From positions 62,001-126,000 of the forward strand of contig NZ_CCAT010000083.1 in the NCBI RefSeq assembly GCF_000612845.1: a stretch of 64,000 nt of DNA. The letters run 5' to 3'. The DNA comes from Clostridium ihumii AP5. Lineage in GTDB: Bacteria > Bacillota > Clostridia > Clostridiales > Clostridiaceae. The notes under the pieces were generated by a model. The model saw only the letters and a program-made list of their open reading frames with translations. It was not told the DNA's origin and did not search any database. Positions 57,085 through 64,000 of this stretch are shown piece after piece (the stretch's first letter is position 1; every line of letters starts with the position of its first letter). Both the position numbers and the translations under genes were made by a program.

Positions 57085-57763
57085 AAAAAGATATATATTA
57101 ATATTAACATTATCAATAATTCTTGGAATTTCAGTTGTAGTTTTAAATTTATTTTCAAAACAACCATTTTGGAATATATCTCATAGTGTTAAGTATTTAT
57201 TTCTAAGTCATATATCAATGGCAATTATAACTATGATAATAGGAATTTTATTTACAATATTTATATTTATAATTTTAAACACTAAGATATTAGCTAAATT
57301 TTATTATATATACAAATTAATTATAGATATTTTAAGCAATGTACCAAGTATAATAATGTTAGCAATTTTGGGCATTTTAGTAGGAATGGGTAGAAAATCT
57401 ATATTTATAGTATTGATAATATCTAGTATAATTATTTTTAGTAAAATGATTATCGAGATGAAAAAAAATATGAATATAAATTTATTAAGAACAGCTAAAT
57501 CTATGAATATGAATACTTTTGAGATTGGAATAAATATTTATATAAAAGAACATAAAAATAAAATATTTAAAAGTGTTGTAAAATCTATTAGAGAAAATAT
57601 ACAAATATTAATATTTGCGCCAATGGTAGGGGTGTATAGTTTAGGAACACCAATACTACTTGCAATTGAAAGAAAAAACATTGAGTTAGTACTAGTAGGA
57701 GCATTACCTATAGTAATAATGATGGTTATACTAACATTATTAATTAATAATAATGAACAATAA
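57077..57763 (+). CDS. OpuCB-like ABC permease
   Basis: A 228-residue protein with five or six helices, arranged like betaine/choline importer permeases. It contains LSNVPSIIMLAILGILVGMG (compare ALPSLALLALLIPVLGIG) and an EAA-like loop LLRTAKSMNMNTFEIGINIYI. No substrate-binding protein or fused binding domain is present nearby. I start at 57077 behind AAAGGTG. It is probably the partner of the degenerate ATPase. Confidence 0.7.
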   Translation: MSKKRYILILTLSIILGISVVVLNLFSKQPFWNISHSVKYLFLSHISMAIITMIIGILFTIFIFIILNTKILAKFYYIYKLIIDILSNVPSIIMLAILGILVGMGRKSIFIVLIISSIIIFSKMIIEMKKNMNINLLRTAKSMNMNTFEIGINIYIKEHKNKIFKSVVKSIRENIQILIFAPMVGVYSLGTPILLAIERKNIELVLVGALPIVIMMVILTLLINNNEQ

Positions 57764-57787
57764 AGAAGAGAGAAATCTCTTCTTTTT
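57762..57787 (+). terminator. Terminator of the OpuC-like pair
   Basis: A 10-bp perfect stem (57762-57771 with 57776-57785) with loop GAAA and a T run; it overlaps the permease stop codon. Confidence 0.8.
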
Positions 57788-57861
57788 AATTGCAAAAGAA
57801 TTTAAATAAGTAGTCTAAGGTTTGTTTTTGCAAATTTAATATAAAATTTTAAAATAACATA

Positions 57862-57890
57862 TTGATTTATTAGTGTATTAACTATATAAT
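57862..57890 (+). promoter_or_regulatory. Promoter of the VanZ/ABC/GntR operon
   Basis: TTGATT (57862-57867) and TATAAT (57885-57890) are exactly 17 nt apart. The -10 box lies inside the first predicted GntR operator. Confidence 0.65.
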
Positions 57891-57893
57891 ACA
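57874..57893 (+). promoter_or_regulatory. Predicted GntR (YtrA-type) operator 1
   Basis: TGTATTA-ACTATA-TAATACA is a perfect 7-bp inverted repeat with a six-base spacer, covering the -10 box. A second site with the same geometry lies exactly 70 bp downstream. Confidence 0.6.
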
Positions 57894-57943
57894 TACATAA
57901 AGAAAAATAATTAGAATAGGTTCATATATTTTTTTGTCTTGAG

Positions 57944-57963
57944 TGTATTAATGTAATGATACA
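57944..57963 (+). promoter_or_regulatory. Predicted GntR (YtrA-type) operator 2
   Basis: TGTATTA-ATGTAA-TGATACA has the same half-sites and spacer as the first site, with one mismatch. It lies 35 bases upstream of the VanZ-like start codon. Confidence 0.55.
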
Positions 57964-57998
57964 TTCATTTTCAAGAATTATATAGAGGAGGTGTAATT

Positions 57999-58574
57999 TT
58001 GGAACTTAATCAAGGTATTGTATTTATTATTGGATTACCATTATTAATGTTAGTAGTTTTTATAAGAGATGTTAAAAGGAAAAATAAAAAAGAATATATA
58101 GACTATAATAGAGAATTTATATGGATTTTATTTGTAATATACATATTACTACTTATATCATTATTTATTTTTCCATTAAAAATAGATTTGAGAAATGATT
58201 TATCAAGACCTGATATTAATATAATTCCGTTTATCTATACTTTAGAGAAAATTAAAACTTTTGATTTACAAAACAAGGTATATATTATAACATTTTTAAA
58301 AACTATATTATCACATATGTTAATTGTTTTACCTATAGGAATGTTTTTACCAATACTGTATAAAAAATTTAATGATTTTAAAATTATAATTACTAGTGGA
58401 TTTATAATATCATTTGTAATAGAAGGGACTAAATATATGTTATATTACCTTGGAAATGGTGAAAATTTTAGTATAGATAATATAATATTGAGAGTTTTAG
58501 GGATTCTATTAGGATATTTTATATATCATATATTTATGATAAAAATTAATAAATTTCTATTTGAAAATATATAA
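57999..58574 (+). CDS. VanZ-like membrane protein
   Basis: A 191-residue protein with five helices and the VanZ-domain pattern (NIIPFIYTLEKIKTF, the SHMLIVLPIGMFLPIL helix and GFIISFVIEGTKYML). VanZ proteins raise tolerance to teicoplanin-type agents in some hosts; the mechanism is unclear. TTG at 57999 lies seven bases after GAGGAGG. First gene of an operon closed by a GntR regulator. Confidence 0.8.
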   Translation: MELNQGIVFIIGLPLLMLVVFIRDVKRKNKKEYIDYNREFIWILFVIYILLLISLFIFPLKIDLRNDLSRPDINIIPFIYTLEKIKTFDLQNKVYIITFLKTILSHMLIVLPIGMFLPILYKKFNDFKIIITSGFIISFVIEGTKYMLYYLGNGENFSIDNIILRVLGILLGYFIYHIFMIKINKFLFENI

Positions 58575-58594
58575 ATTGAAGAGGTGAAGTTAAA

Positions 58595-59293
58595 GTGATA
58601 GAAGTAAAAAATGCCTTTAAAAAATTTGGTCGAATTAAAGCTTTAGATGGAGTAAGTTTTAATGTTCAAGAAGGAAAAATAACAGCATTACTTGGGATTA
58701 ATGGAGTGGGAAAATCAACGACATTAAAATCTATAATGGGACTTGTAAAACTTGATTCTGGTGATATATTTATTGATGGTGAAAAGCTTAAACATAAAAC
58801 ATACAATAAAATTGCAATGGTTCCAGATGTGGACACACAATATCCTAATATGACAATAAAAGATGCTTTTGAATATATGGAAGTATTTTATGAAAATTGG
58901 GATACGGATAAAGCTTATAAAATGTTGAACGTGTTTAAATTAAGTGATGATAGAAAAATGGCTAAATTATCTAAAGGAAATTTAGCAAGAGTAAAAATAA
59001 TTTTAGGTTTTTCACAAAACGCAAAATATCTATTATTAGATGAGCCATTTTCAGGAATAGATGTTTTTACAAGAGAAGATTTTATTGAATCAATGATAAA
59101 TTATATGGATGAGGATATGGCTATACTAATTACTACTCATGAGATAAAAGAAGTTGAGAATATAGTTGATGAAGTTATTTTATTAGAAGATGGGAAAGTA
59201 GTTTTAGACTTTAATGCAGAAGAAGTGAGAGAAAATGAAGGATTATCTGTATTAGACAAGATGAGGGAGGTATATAGGAGTGCAAAAGAATAA
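58595..59293 (+). CDS. ABC ATPase (YtrB-like)
   Basis: A 232-residue ATPase. Walker A is GINGVGKST and Walker B LLLDEPFSGID; the signature is LSKGNLARVKIILG, a KG variant typical of YtrB-type ATPases, and the switch is TTHEIKE. It starts with GTG behind GAGGTGAAG. The permease gene begins inside its 3' end. Such transporters with a GntR regulator respond to cell-wall antibiotics in Bacillus. Confidence 0.87.
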   Translation: MIEVKNAFKKFGRIKALDGVSFNVQEGKITALLGINGVGKSTTLKSIMGLVKLDSGDIFIDGEKLKHKTYNKIAMVPDVDTQYPNMTIKDAFEYMEVFYENWDTDKAYKMLNVFKLSDDRKMAKLSKGNLARVKIILGFSQNAKYLLLDEPFSGIDVFTREDFIESMINYMDEDMAILITTHEIKEVENIVDEVILLEDGKVVLDFNAEEVRENEGLSVLDKMREVYRSAKE

Positions 59294-60116
59294 TAAATTT
59301 TCATATTTATTGAATAATGAAATTAATAGAGGAAAGAAAATTTTATTAACTATAATTATTGGACTTATGATACTTACATTGTTTATAGGAATATCAAGTT
59401 CAGTTTCAATAAATGAAGAAATAAAACAATTAATTAAAGAAGGTAATACTTTAGAGCAGGCCTTATATTTAAATTTTAATGGAAGGCTTATAGCACCAGG
59501 TGAAACACAAAATTATGTAAGATATGGTATAACACTAAGTTCACCTTTAATTGGTTCATTTATAATACTATGTTATGCAGCATTTTGTTGGTATAGAGAG
59601 TGGTTTGGTAGCAATAAAACTATATATTCACTAATTATGTTACCAGTATCTAAATCGGTAATAATACTTTCAAAATTAGTATCAGTTGTAATTTACTTTT
59701 GTGTATTAATTGGAACACAATTTATAGCAGAATTTATAAATTATAAAGTTTTTTATGCAATTTTACCTAAAGACGGTGTATTAAACGTAAATTTTTTAGA
59801 AGTTGTTAATAGAGGGAATTTATCTATTATATTTGGAGAATTTTTAAATCCTATAGAACTTATATTATTTTTAACTTCAGTTATATTAATTATATTTACT
59901 GCAGTTTTTATAGAAAGATTTATAAAAGGAAAAGGATTAATATTAAGCATAATTTATGGTTGTATATATATTGCATTATATACATATGTACCTTTTGAAA
60001 TGCTTACATTATTTGCAGGTGAAAAATTATTATACTTCATAATTGTACCTTCAATATCAATAATATCTAATTTTTATTTATCTAAATACCTATTTGAAAA
60101 TAAAGTTTCAGTGTAA
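59280..60116 (+). CDS. ABC permease of the YtrB-like transporter
   Basis: A 278-residue membrane protein with about six helices. It starts with GTG overlapping the ATPase gene by 14 bp behind AGGGAGG. It contains CYAAFCWYREWFGSNKTIYSLIMLPVSK, the cytoplasmic coupling segment common to ABC-2-like permeases of this class. Its partner is the preceding ATPase. Confidence 0.78.
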   Translation: MQKNNKFSYLLNNEINRGKKILLTIIIGLMILTLFIGISSSVSINEEIKQLIKEGNTLEQALYLNFNGRLIAPGETQNYVRYGITLSSPLIGSFIILCYAAFCWYREWFGSNKTIYSLIMLPVSKSVIILSKLVSVVIYFCVLIGTQFIAEFINYKVFYAILPKDGVLNVNFLEVVNRGNLSIIFGEFLNPIELILFLTSVILIIFTAVFIERFIKGKGLILSIIYGCIYIALYTYVPFEMLTLFAGEKLLYFIIVPSISIISNFYLSKYLFENKVSV

Positions 60117-60128
60117 GGAGGTAAAAGT

Positions 60129-61328
60129 ATGAAAAAGACATTTAATTTAGTTATGACAATAGTAGCAGTTGGTTTGACTCTAACTTTTGCAATAAGCAGT
60201 GTTATAGAAAAGCAACCACATAATAAAGTTGAACTGAAAAAAATAAGTGGAGATTATTCGGCACTTAATGATATAAATTTAGAAATTTTAGAACCTAAAA
60301 CTACTTATTCTGCTGATAAATTAGTGATTGGCAATGATGGTGAAAAGGTAAGTAAGGTTAAATATGATTCATATAGAAATGTATCAGAAGAAGTTTTAAA
60401 AAATAAAAAACTGTATAGAGATGCAATGAGGCATAGTGGATATATAAACTATGATAACGAAAATTACAAATTTGTTGTATCATCATCTTTTGATTATACA
60501 GGACGTTCAAACAGAAATAATTATAGAAATACTATACATGTAGCATATAAAAATAAGGAAAATAATAATATAGAAAAATTTGAAAAAGTTATAGAAGCAG
60601 ATGGAAATATAAATTTATTAAAAGCATTTGATTTTGAAAATAAAGTAATGCTTTTACTTGAAAACTCATCAATGAATGAAAAAGGTGAATCATATAAAAG
60701 TTTATTTTTATATGAATTAGAATTACAAAGTAAAGATATTAAATTAATAAAAGAATTTAAAGTAGAGAAAATTTCAGGGGTAGGCTCAAAAGATGTATTC
60801 ATTATTAATGACAATGTTTATATAAACAATATGAATAGTGTTCAAGATGATAAAATGAGTTTTATAGTATTAAACCTTAAAGAACAAACTATAAATACAA
60901 TTGAAACTGAAAAATTAAACTTTGGTAAGAAGGATTTACAAGTGCATAGTTGTAGCGATTTAGATGGTGAATATATATATACATTAGTAAATATTAGAGA
61001 GCATTATATAACAAATAAAGAAGAACAATATTTTGTTAAATTTAATATAAAATCAAATAAATTTGAGGATATTAAAAAAATTGGGGATATTGACATGAGT
61101 GAAGGACAGTATAGTGACATAGTTGATTTAAAGGTTAAAGATGGAAACATGTATTTACTTTCACAAAAAGTTAAAGAAGAGTTAAATTATTATAACGATA
61201 AATTTGATTTGCAATTTAAAGTTTTAAATTTAAATGAAAATAAAAATAAATTAGAACTAAATATAGGCAATACGTCAGGATATTATAATCGCATAAAATT
61301 AACAGAAATGAATTTAAATGAAAATTAA
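60129..61328 (+). CDS. Membrane-anchored extracytoplasmic protein of unknown function
   Basis: A 399-residue protein with an N-terminal signal anchor (residues 5-25) and no lipobox cysteine. The rest is a beta-rich outer domain with repeated blade-like segments (for example KSLFLYELELQSKDIKLIKEF and SFIVLNLKEQTINTIETEKL), suggesting a propeller-like fold. It lies between permease and regulator, so it may be the sensor or accessory subunit of this transporter. ATG follows AAGGAGG. Confidence 0.65.
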   Translation: MKKTFNLVMTIVAVGLTLTFAISSVIEKQPHNKVELKKISGDYSALNDINLEILEPKTTYSADKLVIGNDGEKVSKVKYDSYRNVSEEVLKNKKLYRDAMRHSGYINYDNENYKFVVSSSFDYTGRSNRNNYRNTIHVAYKNKENNNIEKFEKVIEADGNINLLKAFDFENKVMLLLENSSMNEKGESYKSLFLYELELQSKDIKLIKEFKVEKISGVGSKDVFIINDNVYINNMNSVQDDKMSFIVLNLKEQTINTIETEKLNFGKKDLQVHSCSDLDGEYIYTLVNIREHYITNKEEQYFVKFNIKSNKFEDIKKIGDIDMSEGQYSDIVDLKVKDGNMYLLSQKVKEELNYYNDKFDLQFKVLNLNENKNKLELNIGNTSGYYNRIKLTEMNLNEN

Positions 61329-61342
61329 AGGGAGATGGTTTA

Positions 61343-61699
61343 GTGAATTTTTTAGTTAATGATAAGGAACCTATATATCTCCAAATAATAAGGCATGTAA
61401 AACAGTCCATAGTAAAAGGTGATTTAATGCCTGGTGATACAATTCCATCTAGAAGAGAGCTGGCAGAAATATTAAAAGTAAACCCCAATACAGTTCAAAG
61501 AGCATATAAGGAGATGGAAAGTATGGAGATGATAAATACAGTTAGAAATTTTCCAAGTAGTATAACAACTAATGAGGAAATTTTAAAAAATATAAAAGAA
61601 GAACTTATAAATGAATCATTAGAAGTATTTATAGAAAATATGAAAGCTATAAATGTTTCTAAGAATGAAGTTATAGAAATAATTAATGAAAGATACTAA
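61343..61699 (+). CDS. GntR-family regulator (YtrA type)
   Basis: A 118-residue regulator. The GntR winged helix PIYLQIIRHVKQSIVKGDL through PSRRELAEILKVNPNTVQRAYKEME occupies residues 10-66, and a short helical C-terminus characteristic of the small YtrA subgroup follows. It starts with GTG behind GGGAGATGG. It closes the VanZ/ABC operon and probably represses it through the TGTATTA-N6 operators upstream of the first gene. Confidence 0.88.
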   Translation: MNFLVNDKEPIYLQIIRHVKQSIVKGDLMPGDTIPSRRELAEILKVNPNTVQRAYKEMESMEMINTVRNFPSSITTNEEILKNIKEELINESLEVFIENMKAINVSKNEVIEIINERY

Positions 61700-61716
61700 A
61701 ATATAAAAATTTAAAT

Positions 61717-61792
61717 AATTAAGAATTAAGATTTAAAGAATAAATTCTAAGATATATATTAGTTTTTAATCTACAATCATTAATTCTTAATT
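61717..61792 (+). terminator. Distant inverted repeat after the GntR gene
   Basis: AATTAAGAATTAA (61717-61729) pairs with TTAATTCTTAATT (61780-61792) across a 50-base loop. There is no strong T run; it could be a weak terminator or an operator. Confidence 0.35.
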
Positions 61793-61832
61793 CTTTAAAA
61801 AGTTCGATTAAGAAGGGAAAGGGAGTAAGTAC

Positions 61833-64000
61833 ATGAAAAAAATAAAGAAAATTTTTAATATTGCTATTTTAATATTGCTAATAATTCAATTTGTTGTGCC
61901 ACAAAGTGTGTTTGCAAAAGATAATAAAAGTGATATTAAAATAAATAGTATTGAAGTCGGTTACGATAAAAAATATAAAGTTGGGTATGAAGTGCCAATA
62001 AAAATAGAAGTTGAAAATATAGGTAAAGATTTTAATGGACAAGTTCAAGTATTGGTACCTACAAAAGATAATAATAATATGTTTATGGAAAAATATTCTG
62101 GATATGTTGCATATTCAAATAATATTTCAATTGAGGCTAATACAAAAAAAACAGTGACAATATATGCTGAAATAGCTGATTATATTAGTAATTTAGTTAG
62201 AGTTACTGATGGAGAGAAAGTTATTGTAGAAGAAAAGTTAAAATCTTATGGTGGCTCATACTCAGATACTCCGTATATTGGAGTTTTAACGGATAATCCT
62301 ACATCTATGACATATGTAAAAGACGCAATGTTAAATGGGAACTCTAAAAGTACTGTTATAAATTTTACAGAAAAAAATTTACCAGATGTTTATGAAGGAT
62401 TAAGGGCATTTAACTCAATCATTATAAGCAATTTTGACACTTCAAAATTATCAGAAAGACAATATGAAGCATTAAAAAAATGGGTTTTAAATGGTGGAAG
62501 TTTAGTATTAGGAACTGGAGAAAATTATGAAAAGACACTTAGCATATTCAAAGATGATTTTATTGTAGGTGAAATTAAAGGTTCACAAAAAATAGATAGT
62601 GATAAAATAGTAAGTTTTGTAAAAGGTGATGATGGAAATATTCCATTAAATATAGCTAGTATTAAAGTTGATGGAATGAAAATTATTTTAGAGGAAAATA
62701 AAGAAAATCCATTAATAGTTAAAAGTAATAAAAATAGTGGAAATATAATTATAGCAGCTTTTGATTTTTCAAGTAACAATATTTCAGAGTGGAATAAAAA
62801 TAGTAATTTAATAGCTAATATATTAAATAATAACAAATTAATTGCTGATAGTAATAATACTTTCTATGATAATATTTGGGAACTGCCTAATATATTATCA
62901 AGATTTTCAGAGATAAATCAAATAAAGATAGGTACGCTTACATGGGGATTACTAATATATATACTACTTATATTCCCAGGTGCGTATATAATTTTAAAGA
63001 AAAAAGATAAGAAAGAAAAAATGTGGGTAGTAGCACCAGGTATAGCAGTTATATGTTCTATAGCAATGATATTTTATGTAAAGATGTCAGGGGTTAATAA
63101 AATTTATGCAACATCAGTTAATTTTGTTAATTTGAATAATAATAGGGAAAGCACTCAAAGTTTAATATCATTAAATAATTTAACTAAAAAAGAAAGTAGA
63201 ATAGAGTCAGAAATAGATATTAAAAGATTAGAAACTAATAAAAATCAATATGATGATGGTAATGCAAAAATGGAAATACCTAATAAAATAAAGGCAACAG
63301 TTAATCAAGATGACAATTCACTAGTTCTAAATGATTTGAATTTAGTGGAAACTAACTTATTAAAAGGATATGGAACAAAAGGCGAAGCAGGTGATATATC
63401 TTTAGAATTTAAAGTAGAAGGTACAGAATTAATAGGAATATTAAAAAATAATACAAAGTATAAACTAGAAAATGCATTTATAATATCTAATTCAGGAACA
63501 ATTATGAACTTAGAATCAATTGAACCTAATGAAGTTAAAGAGTTTAACTTAAATGATGTTAAACTTTCAAGTAGTTTATACAATGGTTCATGGGATGTAA
63601 TAAATGAAATATTAAAAATTGATAGAAATCAAGATATAAGTAGATTAAAAGGAAAAGAGAAAGAGGAAAGAATAAATCTTGAACTGAAAGCCTCTATATA
63701 TGAAATATTATTTAGGATGCAACAAGAGCAAGTTCAGAATGTTGGAAAATACAGTATTGGGGCAATAATAGACAATTATGAAACATCACCTATATTAGTA
63801 GATGGAAAAGAAATAAAAAAATATAATAGAAGTACTTTATTTACTAGTATGGATGTGAAATTTGATATTCCAACAGGCAAGGAATTTGAACTTCCGGAGG
63901 AATTTGTAAATTTCACTGTACAGCCAATAGGGAAAGAATTTAACTTTGACAATTATAATAACACATTTTATAGCAATTCAATGGGAGAAGTAATATATTC
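61833..64000 (+). CDS. Large secreted/membrane protein, partial (runs off the window)
   Basis: An open frame of at least 722 codons starting at ATG 61833 behind AAGGGAG. It has a signal peptide (residues 1-29, cut near VFAKD) and a beta-rich outer region with a NEAT/CARDB-like first domain (GYEVPIKIEVENIGKDFNG). A segment resembling a glutamine-amidotransferase-like sensor fold follows (IISNFDTSKLSERQYEALKK, LNGGSLVLGTG, residues ~185-235). Two helices near residues 370-410 precede a second outer domain. The C-terminus is missing. Its place after the YtrA-type operon suggests a cell-envelope role. Not assigned to a family. Confidence 0.7.
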   Translation, partial: MKKIKKIFNIAILILLIIQFVVPQSVFAKDNKSDIKINSIEVGYDKKYKVGYEVPIKIEVENIGKDFNGQVQVLVPTKDNNNMFMEKYSGYVAYSNNISIEANTKKTVTIYAEIADYISNLVRVTDGEKVIVEEKLKSYGGSYSDTPYIGVLTDNPTSMTYVKDAMLNGNSKSTVINFTEKNLPDVYEGLRAFNSIIISNFDTSKLSERQYEALKKWVLNGGSLVLGTGENYEKTLSIFKDDFIVGEIKGSQKIDSDKIVSFVKGDDGNIPLNIASIKVDGMKIILEENKENPLIVKSNKNSGNIIIAAFDFSSNNISEWNKNSNLIANILNNNKLIADSNNTFYDNIWELPNILSRFSEINQIKIGTLTWGLLIYILLIFPGAYIILKKKDKKEKMWVVAPGIAVICSIAMIFYVKMSGVNKIYATSVNFVNLNNNRESTQSLISLNNLTKKESRIESEIDIKRLETNKNQYDDGNAKMEIPNKIKATVNQDDNSLVLNDLNLVETNLLKGYGTKGEAGDISLEFKVEGTELIGILKNNTKYKLENAFIISNSGTIMNLESIEPNEVKEFNLNDVKLSSSLYNGSWDVINEILKIDRNQDISRLKGKEKEERINLELKASIYEILFRMQQEQVQNVGKYSIGAIIDNYETSPILVDGKEIKKYNRSTLFTSMDVKFDIPTGKEFELPEEFVNFTVQPIGKEFNFDNYNNTFYSNSMGEVIY

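Overview
The window is very AT-rich, uses strong GGAGG-type ribosome binding sites and strand-aligned operons, and encodes anaerobe-typical metabolism: a selenium-handling set, a split-subunit glycine cleavage system, an MtaA-like Zn methyltransferase-type protein and a BioY biotin importer. This fits a low-GC Firmicute, most likely a Clostridium of the cluster I type. I do not assign a species. I saw no rRNA, tRNA, phage genes or CRISPR array. Nearly everything is on the + strand; the exceptions are a cysteine-desulfurase-like gene at the left edge and a P-type ATPase at 32.7-35.4 kb.

Layout. 0-3 kb: a selenium/sulfur set (desulfurase-like enzyme, YedE, a short YedF, a DUF3343 protein). 3.2-5.7 kb: a tiny membrane protein, an unknown membrane protein and an MtaA-like protein. 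5.8-10.3 kb: a BceRS-BceAB-type antimicrobial-peptide sensing and detoxification module. 10.3-11.4 kb: nested mobile repeats. 11.4-17.3 kb: an operon with a YhbD-type regulator, a DUF2089 zinc-ribbon/HTH protein, two related small proteins, a three-gene ABC-2 exporter and an MFS transporter. 17.6-18.9 kb: a roughly 600-nt structured, relatively GC-rich RNA followed by a small membrane protein. I identify these as OLE RNA and its partner OapA. 19.3-24.0 kb: a NitT/TauT-type importer, a PatB/MalY C-S lyase/aminotransferase and BioY with a BirA-like operator. 24.3-26.2 kb: a chemoreceptor gene enclosed by 28-bp perfect inverted repeats. 26.6-32.7 kb: DeoD, a secreted lectin-like protein, an OPT transporter, a PqqD-like protein and a small anchored protein. 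32.7-35.6 kb: a cation P-type ATPase behind a yybP-ykoY manganese riboswitch. 36.5-44 kb: gcvT-gcvH-gcvPA-gcvPB, dihydrolipoyl dehydrogenase and lipoate ligase, a nearly complete glycine cleavage route with its cofactor attachment. 44-47.5 kb: small housekeeping or unknown genes, DegV and a lytic transglycosylase. 47.5-55.2 kb: two more BceAB-type transporters sharing one BceRS-type pair. 55.3-64 kb: TraX-like protein, a degenerate OpuC-like ABC pair, then a VanZ/ABC/GntR (YtrA-type) operon and a large secreted/membrane protein cut by the window end.

The most striking non-coding content is the OLE-type RNA locus and a family of intergenic elements. These share ends of the form TATAGGGTTCCAAGTT ... 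AACTTGGAACCCTATA. Two full members of about 509 bp (near 10.5 kb and 50.3 kb) are close to identical and fold along nearly their whole length into a rod of nested inverted repeats with a GC-rich two-hairpin core. Their mobility and function are unknown to me.
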